A DNA stretch of 21,711 bases from an archaeon (GCA_023245975.1 JAHFJF010000001.1:1-21711); one strand, 5' to 3'. Shown: positions 7,139 to 13,185, counted from the stretch's first letter. Notes: generated by a model from the sequence alone, not told the origin. Made by a program: numbers and translations.

Positions 7139-7192
7139 ATTATTCGCTATTATAAAAGGAATAATAGCCTCGCCCGGATTTGAACCGAGGTC
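7109..7192. repeat. Direct repeat copy A (gene tail, tRNA trailer and tRNA-Gln 3' half)
   Basis: An 84-base segment that recurs at 7314-7397 with three mismatches and a constant offset of 205 bases. It covers the last ten codons of the orphan gene, the intergenic trailer and the T-arm/acceptor 3' part of tRNA-Gln(CTG). The mismatches are at 7131, 7145 and 7170. Confidence 0.93.
7146..7168. repeat. Hairpin at the 3' end of tRNA-Gln(CTG)
   Basis: GCTATTAT, a seven-base loop AAAAGGA, then ATAATAGC: a perfect eight-base-pair stem. Its right arm includes the discriminator and first acceptor positions of tRNA-Gln(CTG), so in the precursor it would compete with the acceptor stem. It could also be a bidirectional 3'-end signal between the converging genes. 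Confidence 0.7.
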
Positions 7193-7237
7193 CTTGCCTC
7201 CAGAGGGCAAGATGATTGGCCACTACACTACGAGGCT
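7165..7237 (-). tRNA. tRNA-Gln (anticodon CTG)
   Basis: A 73-base cloverleaf: acceptor AGCCTCG/CGAGGCT with A1-U72 and discriminator A, as is usual for archaeal tRNA-Gln; D-arm GTGTAG...TCAT; anticodon stem TTGCC/GGCAA with loop CTCTGGA, so anticodon CTG; T-loop TTCAAAT on stem CTCGG/CCGGG. CCA is not encoded. A TATA-like CCTTTAAATA lies about 30-38 bases upstream on the minus strand. It is paralogous to the tRNA-Gln(TTG) next to it and differs by a compensated acceptor pair (U5-A68 here, C5-G68 there). Confidence 0.93.
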
Positions 7238-7265
7238 ATTACAATCATCTCGATAAGCCAATTTT

Positions 7266-7275
7266 TATTTAAAGG
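7266..7275 (-). promoter_or_regulatory. TATA-like element for tRNA-Gln(CTG)
   Basis: Minus-strand CCTTTAAATA, about 30-38 bases upstream of the tRNA 5' end. Confidence 0.4.
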
Positions 7276-7313
7276 TTTCTAATGATTATTACAATATTAT
7301 CTCGCAATCCTAT

Positions 7314-7384
7314 AATCCGGGCGGCATTATTAGTTAAAAATAGATTATTGGCTATTATAAAAGGAATAATAGCCCCGCCCGGAT
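7314..7384. repeat. Inverted repeat: partial reversed copy of the tRNA-Gln 3' end
   Basis: AATCCGGGCGG at 7314-7324 is the exact reverse complement of 7374-7384, which is the T-stem/acceptor part of tRNA-Gln(TTG). ATTATT at 7326-7331 pairs with AATAAT at 7365-7370 after a small internal loop. The same arrangement, ten pairs instead of eleven, exists in copy A (7109-7118 against 7170-7179). Confidence 0.85.
7350..7374. repeat. Hairpin at the 3' end of tRNA-Gln(TTG)
   Basis: GGCTATTAT, loop AAAAGGA, ATAATAGCC: a perfect nine-base-pair stem. The right arm enters the tRNA by five bases (7370-7374), covering the discriminator and four acceptor positions. Confidence 0.75.
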
Positions 7385-7442
7385 TTGAACCGAGGTCACC
7401 GGCTCCAAAGGCCGGTATGATTGGCCGCTACACCACGGGGCT
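7370..7442 (-). tRNA. tRNA-Gln (anticodon TTG)
   Basis: A 73-base cloverleaf: acceptor AGCCCCG/CGGGGCT with A1-U72 and discriminator A; anticodon stem CCGGC/GCCGG with loop CTTTGGA, so anticodon TTG; the T-arm is identical to that of the neighbouring tRNA-Gln(CTG). CCA is not encoded and there is no intron. Together the two genes read both glutamine codons. Both inverted tRNA-3'-end copies nearby match this gene best, suggesting that it is the older of the pair. Confidence 0.94.
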
Positions 7443-7489
7443 GCGCCATTAATTTATGCGGCCAATCTGAATTAAAACTGCATGCTTAT

Positions 7490-8272
7490 TTAAGCCTTTC
7501 TTAGGACAAAAAATACTTCATCGCCTATAACTATCCTCTCATATTTCATCCCATTTATCAGCTTCAGGAACCAAGATAACCTCTTCTCTGAAATAAGTTT
7601 TCCCTTCCCAAGTGTTCTCAGTGGAAAGCTGGCAACAATCCATTTGCATTTCAATTTAGATAATAATTCAGCAGTAACATTCCATCTAATAGATTCCAAA
7701 GTATCAATTGCCTTAAACAAGAAACAAATATCTGCCTGCGGCAGCTTATCCATTTCCTCTGATTTAGTTATATCACCAAATAATGTTTCCCCACTAATTC
7801 TCATCTTATCAAAATATTTCTGTAGGAATAAAGCATCATCTTTAGACAATTCATATGCAAAATATTTTGCCTGAATGTTCATAAAGGGATATGACAAAGG
7901 ATTTAGCCCGGATGCTATATCAAGTATTGAGCCAGGATTTCCTGTTATCGCAAATATTGAAGCATAGACTTGGTTATAATAAGGTATTCTTTCGGCTGTT
8001 GAGATGTGCAATTTCAATATTTTTCTGTGACCCTCCAAATCGTTTAATCCCGCTAATGAAGAAAGCAGTTTATCGCGTTTATCAAAGTTTTTAGATAAAA
8101 AAGCACCATATACTTCTCTCAAAAAAGCCCTGGTTTTTTTAACTATAATCTCTTCATCTTTTGAGATATCTAGCTGATTCTCTTTGGCTATTTTTCTTAA
8201 TGCGTCTTCAACGAAAGAATCATCTAAGTTCCTAAATTCCTTTTTCTTCTTTATCTCAAAAACTAGGTCCAT
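7490..8272 (-). CDS. 16S rRNA methyltransferase of the ArmA/RmtB/FmrO family
   Basis: A 260-residue SAM-dependent methyltransferase resembling the enzymes that methylate N7 of G1405 (E. coli numbering) in helix 44 of 16S rRNA and give high-level aminoglycoside resistance. Visible family landmarks: the N-terminal helical region (FRNLDDSFVEDALRKIA, about 13-29, like ArmA 'YENLDSDIVEKVVSIS'); ILKLHISTAERIPYYNQVY (about 85-103, like 'LLKIHSSTNER'); the SAM loop SILDIASGLNPLSYP (115-129, like 'SILDFGCGFNPLA'); DICFLFKAIDTLE (181-193); and WIVASFPLRTLGKGK (211-225, like 'FVISFPIKSLSGKEKG'). I chose ATG 8272 because the protein then starts where ArmA does; it overlaps the KH gene by 17 bases. It is last in a RIO1-KH-methyltransferase run, so a housekeeping role in small-subunit maturation is my inference. 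Confidence 0.82.
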   Translation of the reverse strand: MDLVFEIKKKKEFRNLDDSFVEDALRKIAKENQLDISKDEEIIVKKTRAFLREVYGAFLSKNFDKRDKLLSSLAGLNDLEGHRKILKLHISTAERIPYYNQVYASIFAITGNPGSILDIASGLNPLSYPFMNIQAKYFAYELSKDDALFLQKYFDKMRISGETLFGDITKSEEMDKLPQADICFLFKAIDTLESIRWNVTAELLSKLKCKWIVASFPLRTLGKGKLISEKRLSWFLKLINGMKYERIVIGDEVFFVLRKA

Positions 8273-8816
8273 GATTTTCAAATACCCTTCTGTGCATTTC
8301 CCTTCTTTTGTTCTCAAGCCACTTGTATACAGTTCCATGCGGTGAGCCGGACAATAATTGCTCTATTGCCCTTCTCGCCATTGAGGCATGCTCTATTTCA
8401 CCGATTATGCCGATAGTCTTCCCATATACAGATATGTTTGTCTCTGTCATATCTTCTATCATCCTTCTAGCCTTTCCGGCAGAACCTATTACTCTCCCTT
8501 TCAGCCTTTCAAACTTCTTCTGGGACTTTCCTGAATAGTCATTTATGTCTAGTATCTCCATTATGTTATTCTCATTGAAGAGCTGGAACGCTGTTTCAGG
8601 TGCAAAGCCCCTGCCGATTGCGCTGATGATATTTTTTGTCTCGTACAAAGTTACAGAATCTTCCCCAATTAAAGCAACATCTCCAGTCTTGGAATCAATA
8701 TCTAGTTTCAAGTTTGCTTTTCCTTCTATATATTTCTTAATTTCTCCCTTCTTCCCAATTAAGGCGCCTACCCTATCCTTGGGTATCTTCATTTCCTGCT
8801 GAAATTCTTTTTCCAT
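8256..8816 (-). CDS. Dim2/Pno1-like KH-domain protein (small-subunit biogenesis)
   Basis: Archaeal relative of eukaryotic Dim2/Pno1, which binds the 3' end region of pre-16S/18S rRNA during 40S maturation. Two KH domains are visible: the first with IPKDRVGALIGKKGEIK (GxxG at about 21-24) and the second with LKGRVIGSAGKARRMIE (about 106-121). The C-terminal GSPHGTVYKWLENKRRE (about 157-173) is a strong Dim2 signature. From ATG 8816 the protein has 186 residues; ATG 8792, overlapping the RIO1 stop as ATGA, is an equally simple start giving 178 residues. I prefer 8816 because residues before 'IPKDR' resemble the N-termini of homologues as I remember them and a GAGG lies four bases upstream. It overlaps its neighbours on both sides. 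Confidence 0.92.
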   Translation of the reverse strand: MEKEFQQEMKIPKDRVGALIGKKGEIKKYIEGKANLKLDIDSKTGDVALIGEDSVTLYETKNIISAIGRGFAPETAFQLFNENNIMEILDINDYSGKSQKKFERLKGRVIGSAGKARRMIEDMTETNISVYGKTIGIIGEIEHASMARRAIEQLLSGSPHGTVYKWLENKRREMHRRVFENHGPSF

Positions 8817-9520
8817 TCTTCCTCGAAATCTATTTTCAATCCGATTTTCTTGAAATAGGTGCATATCACATTCATATCCCTTCTCAGCATCTGTTCGACA
8901 TTCGGATAAGCCAATGTTACAGCATGTGACAGGTCTATTATCACAGGCTTTCCGTTATGGTTTAGCACATTGAATGCCGATAGGTCTGCATGCACCAGTT
9001 TCGCTTCTTTAACGAGCTTTTTTAGATTGCTTATAAGCATTTCGTAGAAGATTTCAGGATCTTCAATATGGCTTTTGTTTAGTTGGGGGGCTGCCTCATC
9101 ATCCCCTATGAACTCCATTACAAGTATGTTCTTGTATACCGCATATGGCGTGGGAACCACTACCCCGACTTCCCTTGCTTTCAATAGGTTCCTGTACTCC
9201 TTTTTTGCCCAAGCGTAAATTACTGACATCTTGTTTCTTTTCATGCCAATAAACCTTGAGTCTGGAGCCATATATTCATACATTTTCTTAAAATTTGAGG
9301 AAACCCTATAGATTTTAATGGCTCTCTTGCCTGAATTGGATTCTGCTGCGAATACATTCGACTCTTTTCCTATTTTTATGGGGCCAACTACCTTAGTTAT
9401 TATGCCTTGGGATATCAATCTGAAAAGGCCTCGTTCTGTAGAATCATCGAATACGCCCTTATAGGCTTCAAGGCCTTCCTTTCTCAATATCCCACGTTCT
9501 TTGTCCTTCTTTTGGCTCAT
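8789..9520 (-). CDS. rio1: RIO1-type serine kinase/ATPase
   Basis: RIO kinases are atypical kinases that act as ATPases in late small-subunit maturation. The order of motifs fits RIO1: nucleotide loop GPIKIGKESNVFAA (46-59), invariant lysine in AIKIY (K69), the RIO1-specific insert with an SRFIGMKRNKMSVIYAWAKKEYRNL block (about 88-112), hinge VMEFIGD (134-140), catalytic loop LVHADLSAFNVL (175-186, D179) and metal-binding IIDLSHAV (194-201, D196). The 243 residues are a normal archaeal length. It is directly followed by the Dim2-like KH gene, a partner in eukaryotic 40S maturation. A TATA-like TTTTTAAACT lies 21-30 bases upstream of the ATG, so this gene probably starts its own transcript. 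Confidence 0.95.
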   Translation of the reverse strand: MSQKKDKERGILRKEGLEAYKGVFDDSTERGLFRLISQGIITKVVGPIKIGKESNVFAAESNSGKRAIKIYRVSSNFKKMYEYMAPDSRFIGMKRNKMSVIYAWAKKEYRNLLKAREVGVVVPTPYAVYKNILVMEFIGDDEAAPQLNKSHIEDPEIFYEMLISNLKKLVKEAKLVHADLSAFNVLNHNGKPVIIDLSHAVTLAYPNVEQMLRRDMNVICTYFKKIGLKIDFEEEWKKNFSRK

Positions 9521-9540
9521 GGTGGTAATAAACCAAGAAT

Positions 9541-9550
9541 TAGTTTAAAA
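9541..9550 (-). promoter_or_regulatory. TATA-like element for the RIO1-KH-methyltransferase run
   Basis: Minus-strand TTTTTAAACT, 21-30 bases before the RIO1 ATG, in the only gap (52 bases) between the ferredoxin gene and RIO1. Confidence 0.45.
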
Positions 9551-9572
9551 AGCATTTGGTTTGGCGGCCGGA

Positions 9573-9887
9573 TTATTTGGTTTTTGACAGTTCTTCCATG
9601 ATTATTTGCTTTATGTCATCTACATTCCTTAATCCCTTTACAAACCTTCCAGTTGGGTATATGCATGCAACTCCACCTTCAGGATTGCACCTGCCTAAGC
9701 AAAGAACCTTTGTGCTTTGAACATCAGGTGAAAATCCTTTTTCTCTTAGCCAGAGCTTTATCTCTTTTACATTCTCTGGCAGGATTGTTGGGCCGCAGCT
9801 TGGTGTTTTATTGTCAGGAATATTTGTCCTGTCATTCACGCAGACAAAAACATGCAATTTTGGCTTTAGGCTAGTCAATTCTTCCAT
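9573..9887 (-). CDS. Thioredoxin-like [2Fe-2S] ferredoxin
   Basis: A 104-residue protein of the thioredoxin-fold [2Fe-2S] ferredoxin family. Probable cluster ligands are C16 (FVCVNDR), C31 (SCGP), C63 and C67 (CLGRC); C75 is extra. The spacing (C-x14-C ... C-x3-C) resembles the known family pattern of C-x12-C ... C-x3-C. The segment CNPEGGVACIYPTG after the last ligand is also characteristic. It would carry single electrons in the cytosol; its partner is unknown. The start overlaps the end of the DUF255 gene by 17 bases, so the two are translated from one mRNA and may form a redox pair. Confidence 0.88.
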   Translation of the reverse strand: MEELTSLKPKLHVFVCVNDRTNIPDNKTPSCGPTILPENVKEIKLWLREKGFSPDVQSTKVLCLGRCNPEGGVACIYPTGRFVKGLRNVDDIKQIIMEELSKTK

Positions 9888-11682
9888 TTTCTTTCACTTT
9901 ACTAATCAGTTCTTTAATACTTTTGTATTCTGTGCATTTCTGGTTATAGCAATCCTGGATTTTTTCTGAGAATAACTTTATCGAATTTAATGGTAGTTCA
10001 TCCCATTCTATTTTTTTAGGTATATGAAGCTCATGCCAATTGCCATTCTTGATGAAAACAAGCAGGTTAAAGAAATCGTGCTCTAAAGGAGAATCATATT
10101 CAATTTGAGTATATTCAGCTTTTCCTAGTATTAATTCAGCCATAAATCTTGAAAACTCAGCCAAGGAATTGCTTGAAGGTGTTGGATGGTCTGATGTTTG
10201 TGCTTTAATTTCTTGGAAATCGTCAGCAGAGCTTTCAATCCAGCCGTTTTTATTAAACTTCATCAAACCCCCATGCAATTCTTCTATAATTTCTCTCCCA
10301 TTGAAATCTTCCTGATATAAGAAAGTAGCAAATAGCAATAAGCTTGCATAATCCTCAATGAATTCTTTCTTTTGCACTGATGCGCCTAAAGAACTATGAA
10401 ATAATCTCCCACCCACATAATGTTTTTCTAATAACCTTTGAAATAATTTTCTGGATTTTAATTTTGCTGCCTCATTGCCTAAGTATCGGTAAGCCATCAA
10501 TAGTCCTATTCCTGTTAATGCATTCCAGCTGGCCACTATCTTCCTGTCAACAAAAGGCTGTCTTCTATTCTTCCTTATTCTCAGGAGTTTAGCTTCAAGT
10601 TCTGGCAAAAGAGTATTTTTTTTCTTAACAAGATGGATTTTCCCTTCAAAATTCTCAATTAATGCATATGTTTCAGAAAATTCATTAAAATCTTTTCCCA
10701 AATGTTCTTTGAGTTCTTTCTCAGTCCAAGTATAAGTCATCCCCTCTTCGTGTTCCGTGTCAGCATCATGCGCTGAATAGAACAAGCCATCTTCCTCAAA
10801 AGTCTCTTGAAGGCATTTAATTATTTTTTCAGCGATGATTTTATAATTTTCATTTTTGAAAACCTTGTAAGCTGCACTGTAAACCCATAGCAGCATTGCC
10901 TGGTCATAAAGCATCTTCTCAAAATGTGGTATTTCCCATTGCCTGTCTGTGCAATACCTATAAAATCCCCCCTGAAGATGGTCATGCAACCCGCCAGTTG
11001 CTATCTTAACCAATGTTGTTTCTATTATTTCCTTGGCAGTTTTGTTTTTAGTCTTTTCATAATAGCTAATCAAGAACAATAAAGTATTATGGGGGGGGAA
11101 TTTCATCCCAAAACCAAATCCGCCGTAATCAGAATCGAAATTATCCTGCATTAATTTAATCAAATCATTCTCTTCAACTGATTCTTTATATCTTGATTTC
11201 GGTATATACATGAAGTTAGGGGCCCTATTTTTATCCAGCTCATTCTTGACAAAATGAAGCAAATCAATAAATGACATCATGCCGTATTTGGGTATTACTG
11301 AAACATAAGTTACTGCCAATATTGGTATCTTATCCGATGTAAGAAAAACATTCAAGGGCCAGCCGCCATGACCTTGCGTATCCACCAAAAATGACATCAT
11401 ATAATTATCTATGTCTGGCCTTTGCTCACGATCCACTTTTATTGAAACAAAATACTTGTTTAAATAATTAGCAATCTCTTTATTTGAAAAAGCCTCGGCT
11501 GCCATTACGTGGCACCAGTGGCATGTTGAATATCCAACTGAGACCAAGATTATCTTTTTATTTTTCTTGGCGTAGTCTAAAACCTCTTTCGACCATTCCT
11601 GCCAGTTTATAGGATTGTCCTTATGCTGCTGCAAATAAGGCGAACTGGACTTGTCCAGATTGTTCCTGTTAAAATCTACCAT
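9871..11682 (-). CDS. DUF255 (YyaL/SPATA20-type) thioredoxin-domain protein
   Basis: The N-terminus is a thioredoxin-like DUF255 domain: SSSPYLQQHKDNPINWQEW (about 12-30), the hallmark GYSTCHWCHVM (50-60, with C54 and C57), and NYFV-type strand with VDREQRPDID (about 82-91), then GHGGWPLNVFLT. The rest is an alpha/alpha-barrel-like region resembling N-acylglucosamine epimerase/glycoside hydrolase folds (YRYCTDRQWEIPHFEKMLYDQA, about 243-264, and RQPFVDRKIVASWNAL are typical). It has 603 residues, shorter than the usual ~680. The true function of the family is unknown; redox or chaperone-like roles have been proposed. I chose ATG 11682 over an upstream TTG at 11691 because a TATA box lies 21-30 bases before the ATG. 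It is cotranscribed with the ferredoxin. Confidence 0.9.
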   Translation of the reverse strand: MVDFNRNNLDKSSSPYLQQHKDNPINWQEWSKEVLDYAKKNKKIILVSVGYSTCHWCHVMAAEAFSNKEIANYLNKYFVSIKVDREQRPDIDNYMMSFLVDTQGHGGWPLNVFLTSDKIPILAVTYVSVIPKYGMMSFIDLLHFVKNELDKNRAPNFMYIPKSRYKESVEENDLIKLMQDNFDSDYGGFGFGMKFPPHNTLLFLISYYEKTKNKTAKEIIETTLVKIATGGLHDHLQGGFYRYCTDRQWEIPHFEKMLYDQAMLLWVYSAAYKVFKNENYKIIAEKIIKCLQETFEEDGLFYSAHDADTEHEEGMTYTWTEKELKEHLGKDFNEFSETYALIENFEGKIHLVKKKNTLLPELEAKLLRIRKNRRQPFVDRKIVASWNALTGIGLLMAYRYLGNEAAKLKSRKLFQRLLEKHYVGGRLFHSSLGASVQKKEFIEDYASLLLFATFLYQEDFNGREIIEELHGGLMKFNKNGWIESSADDFQEIKAQTSDHPTPSSNSLAEFSRFMAELILGKAEYTQIEYDSPLEHDFFNLLVFIKNGNWHELHIPKKIEWDELPLNSIKLFSEKIQDCYNQKCTEYKSIKELISKVKENGRID

Positions 11683-11702
11683 CAGAATCAAGCGTATGAA
11701 TC

Positions 11703-11712
11703 ATTTATATAA
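11703..11712 (-). promoter_or_regulatory. TATA element for the DUF255-ferredoxin pair
   Basis: Minus-strand TTATATAAAT lies 21-30 bases before ATG 11682, pointing to a leaderless transcript. It occupies the gap just behind the aIF1A stop codon, so the pair has its own promoter. Confidence 0.55.
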
Positions 11713-11714
11713 TT

Positions 11715-12059
11715 TCAGAACTCATCTGCAGCTACGGTTTCTTTTATTACGCCCCTTCTCTTCATCCATGCTACCTGCGATGGCTTATACTTGAATATTA
11801 CATCTCCCTTTTCATCCCCGCCCAATTCCCAAGGCTCAATTAACAAGAAATCACCTTCAGCAACCCACAGTTTCCTTTTCATTCTTCCAGGAATCCTGCA
11901 GATTCGTGTCTTGCCATCAAAGCATTTAACTCTCATTCTTGAGGCGCCTAATCTTGTTTCCAGAATACCTATTATTTCCTTCCCTCTTGGGATTTTTACT
12001 CTTTGTATTTCTTCCTGCTCTTTCTGCTGCTTATCAAATTCTTCTTGCTTTCTGCCCAT
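11715..12059 (-). CDS. eif1A: Translation initiation factor aIF1A
   Basis: A 114-residue archaeal eIF1A, an OB-fold protein that occupies the A site of the small subunit during initiation. Landmarks: the charged N-terminal helix (residues 1-20), RVKIPRGKEIIGILETRLGASRMRVKCFDGKTRICRIPGRMKRKLWV (about 20-66, the OB-fold core with 'GxxRxRVxCxDGxxRxxRIPGxxxxxxWV') and GDFLLIEPW (69-77), followed by the short helical tail. Its length and motifs are normal. A TATA element 22-31 bases upstream and no Shine-Dalgarno site suggest a leaderless single gene or the head of the long minus-strand run leading to RIO1. Confidence 0.97.
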   Translation of the reverse strand: MGRKQEEFDKQQKEQEEIQRVKIPRGKEIIGILETRLGASRMRVKCFDGKTRICRIPGRMKRKLWVAEGDFLLIEPWELGGDEKGDVIFKYKPSQVAWMKRRGVIKETVAADEF

Positions 12060-12080
12060 TCTCTTAATAGAAATAAGGTT

Positions 12081-12090
12081 TATTTATAAG
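12081..12090 (-). promoter_or_regulatory. TATA element for aIF1A
   Basis: Minus-strand CTTATAAATA, 22-31 bases before the aIF1A ATG; a good match to the archaeal consensus. Confidence 0.6.
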
Positions 12091-12098
12091 GATTTAGG

Positions 12099-12431
12099 TC
12101 AGTTTTCCTCTTGAGTTTTCGGTGTGAGCCTAAAGAACACTGTGGCCCTGTAAACCAGCCTCTGGCTCATCCTGTCCCTTGTGAACAATTCCCTGCTTTC
12201 CTTAAGCTCTCCTTTGAAAGATCTATTCAGTCTCTTGCCCAATTCCCTTACGAACTTCTGCGAGCTGAAATAGATGTCAATTCCATCTCCAACTTCAACA
12301 ATTCTTGAAATGAAAACCTTGCCGTCTTTTTTAATCTGGTTGTTTATGAATCTCATAACTTCTTCATCATAAGGCCTTAATTGTAATGAGCCTTCATAAT
12401 ACCTATCACCTTGATATACTATTTTTGCCAT
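12099..12431 (-). CDS. Minimal NMD3-like protein (lacks zinc-binding N-terminus)
   Basis: A 110-residue protein resembling the conserved middle/C-terminal region of archaeal NMD3: RYYEGSLQLRP (about 10-20), IVEVGDGIDIYFSSQKFVRELGKRLNRSF (about 44-72) and ELKESRELFTRDRMSQRLVYRATVFFRL (about 75-102). Eukaryotic NMD3 carries the 60S subunit out of the nucleus; archaeal versions are thought to act in large-subunit biogenesis. Normal archaeal NMD3 begins with a four-CxxC zinc module; this protein has no cysteine at all. I chose ATG 12431, two bases after the DUF424 stop codon, over ATG 12449, because 'KIVYQGDRYYEGSLQLR' is near the expected domain start. It is the last gene of the aIF2-beta operon. 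Confidence 0.72.
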   Translation of the reverse strand: MAKIVYQGDRYYEGSLQLRPYDEEVMRFINNQIKKDGKVFISRIVEVGDGIDIYFSSQKFVRELGKRLNRSFKGELKESRELFTRDRMSQRLVYRATVFFRLTPKTQEEN

Positions 12432-12432
12432 C

Positions 12433-12717
12433 TCATGCCTCAAATACAAATGCGAATGGAATTTTATTTACATATCTTACATTGTCCTTGTCAACTATTC
12501 CCAACTTCACCAATAAATCCACAGATTCTTTCCCGACTGCATTTATGTTCCTTGCATTCTTTGCGAGCTCTTCAATCATTTCCTTTTTGTAGTCATCTCC
12601 TTTATAGAAAGTTTCAGAAATTTTCAGTTCCATGTTTTCATCGGAAAGAATTTTTCCAAGAAGTTCCTTGTCGCATAATGACAATACGCCTTCTTTGTGC
12701 ATTTTTGCTTCAATCAT
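12433..12717 (-). CDS. DUF424 family protein
   Basis: A 94-residue archaeal DUF424 protein: MIEAKMHKEGVLSLCDKELLGK at the start, then GKILSDENMELKISETFYKGD (about 21-41, matching the family's 'GkxlxeGelxLeVsexFYgGe'), AKNARNINAVGKESVDLLVKLGIV (about 52-75) and a closing IPFAFVF strand. The function is unknown; DUF424 genes commonly sit near aIF2-beta and NMD3-type genes in archaea, which suggests a role in translation. I chose ATG 12717 because it overlaps the aIF2-beta stop codon as ATGA, the classical translational-coupling arrangement, and gives the normal family length; ATG 12759 would add 14 unsupported residues. Confidence 0.88.
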   Translation of the reverse strand: MIEAKMHKEGVLSLCDKELLGKILSDENMELKISETFYKGDDYKKEMIEELAKNARNINAVGKESVDLLVKLGIVDKDNVRYVNKIPFAFVFEA

Positions 12718-13124
12718 ATTTTTGCCTTTACAGGATTCCTCGCACCGCAAGCAGTGCATATCTTTATTGTTACTATGTCCTCTTTTTTTAATTGCGTATC
12801 AGGCTTCCCGCATTCGCTGCATAACACGAAATCTTTCGCATATTGCTCTATCTTCTTGTTTATCAACAATGAAGTCAGTTTCCTGCCCATTATTAATCTG
12901 GGTCCGTCAATTACAGCAGGGGTTGCCAGTTCCCTTTGCAGGTATTTCAATAACTGCGCTGCATCCCGCCTGAAGATGCCGACTATTTCAGCAAAATTGC
13001 TTATCACTGTCCTGTTGCCTTGGACATGACCCTTTACTTTGGGTATCTCAAACCTTTCTCCGGAAGAAGCTCTTTCTGGCAGTTTCTCCCTTGCTTTCTT
13101 CAATAGTAACTCATAGGTTTCCAT
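12714..13124 (-). CDS. Translation initiation factor aIF2 subunit beta
   Basis: A 136-residue aIF2-beta, part of the heterotrimer that brings initiator tRNA to the small subunit. It has the N-terminal helix (METYELLLKKAREKLPE), the alpha-beta core FEIPKVKGHVQGNRTVISNFAEI (about 25-47), LLKYLQRELATPAVIDGPRLIMGRKL (about 58-83) and a C-terminal zinc ribbon with C102, C105, C123 and C126 (CSEC...CTAC). The length is typical. It heads an operon with DUF424 (4-base overlap) and the NMD3-like gene. A TATA element lies 24-34 bases upstream, with no Shine-Dalgarno site. Confidence 0.97.
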   Translation of the reverse strand: METYELLLKKAREKLPERASSGERFEIPKVKGHVQGNRTVISNFAEIVGIFRRDAAQLLKYLQRELATPAVIDGPRLIMGRKLTSLLINKKIEQYAKDFVLCSECGKPDTQLKKEDIVTIKICTACGARNPVKAKI

Positions 13125-13147
13125 AAATTAAGAAAAAGAAGCAGTTG

Positions 13148-13158
13148 GTTTATATGGC
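13148..13158 (-). promoter_or_regulatory. TATA element for the aIF2-beta operon
   Basis: Minus-strand CCATATAAACC, 24-34 bases before the aIF2-beta ATG; consistent with a leaderless transcript. Confidence 0.55.
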
Positions 13159-13185
13159 TTTCTGTCGATTAGGAATCTCAAAATC

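Larger units (their letters stand above)
7314..7397. repeat. Direct repeat copy B (orphan-gene tail remnant, trailer and tRNA-Gln 3' half)
   Basis: Second copy of the 84-base repeat (81 of 84 identical to 7109-7192). It contains a relic of the orphan gene's tail, reading NPGGIIS then TAA, which is not attached to any gene here. The tRNA-Gln(TTG) 3' half forms its right end. Confidence 0.93.

Noticed and set aside
7490..8272. Methyltransferase as a recently acquired aminoglycoside-resistance cassette
   Set aside because: No mobile element, integron or direct repeat flanks it, and it is fused by overlaps to a conserved ribosome-biogenesis operon, so a resident gene is more likely.
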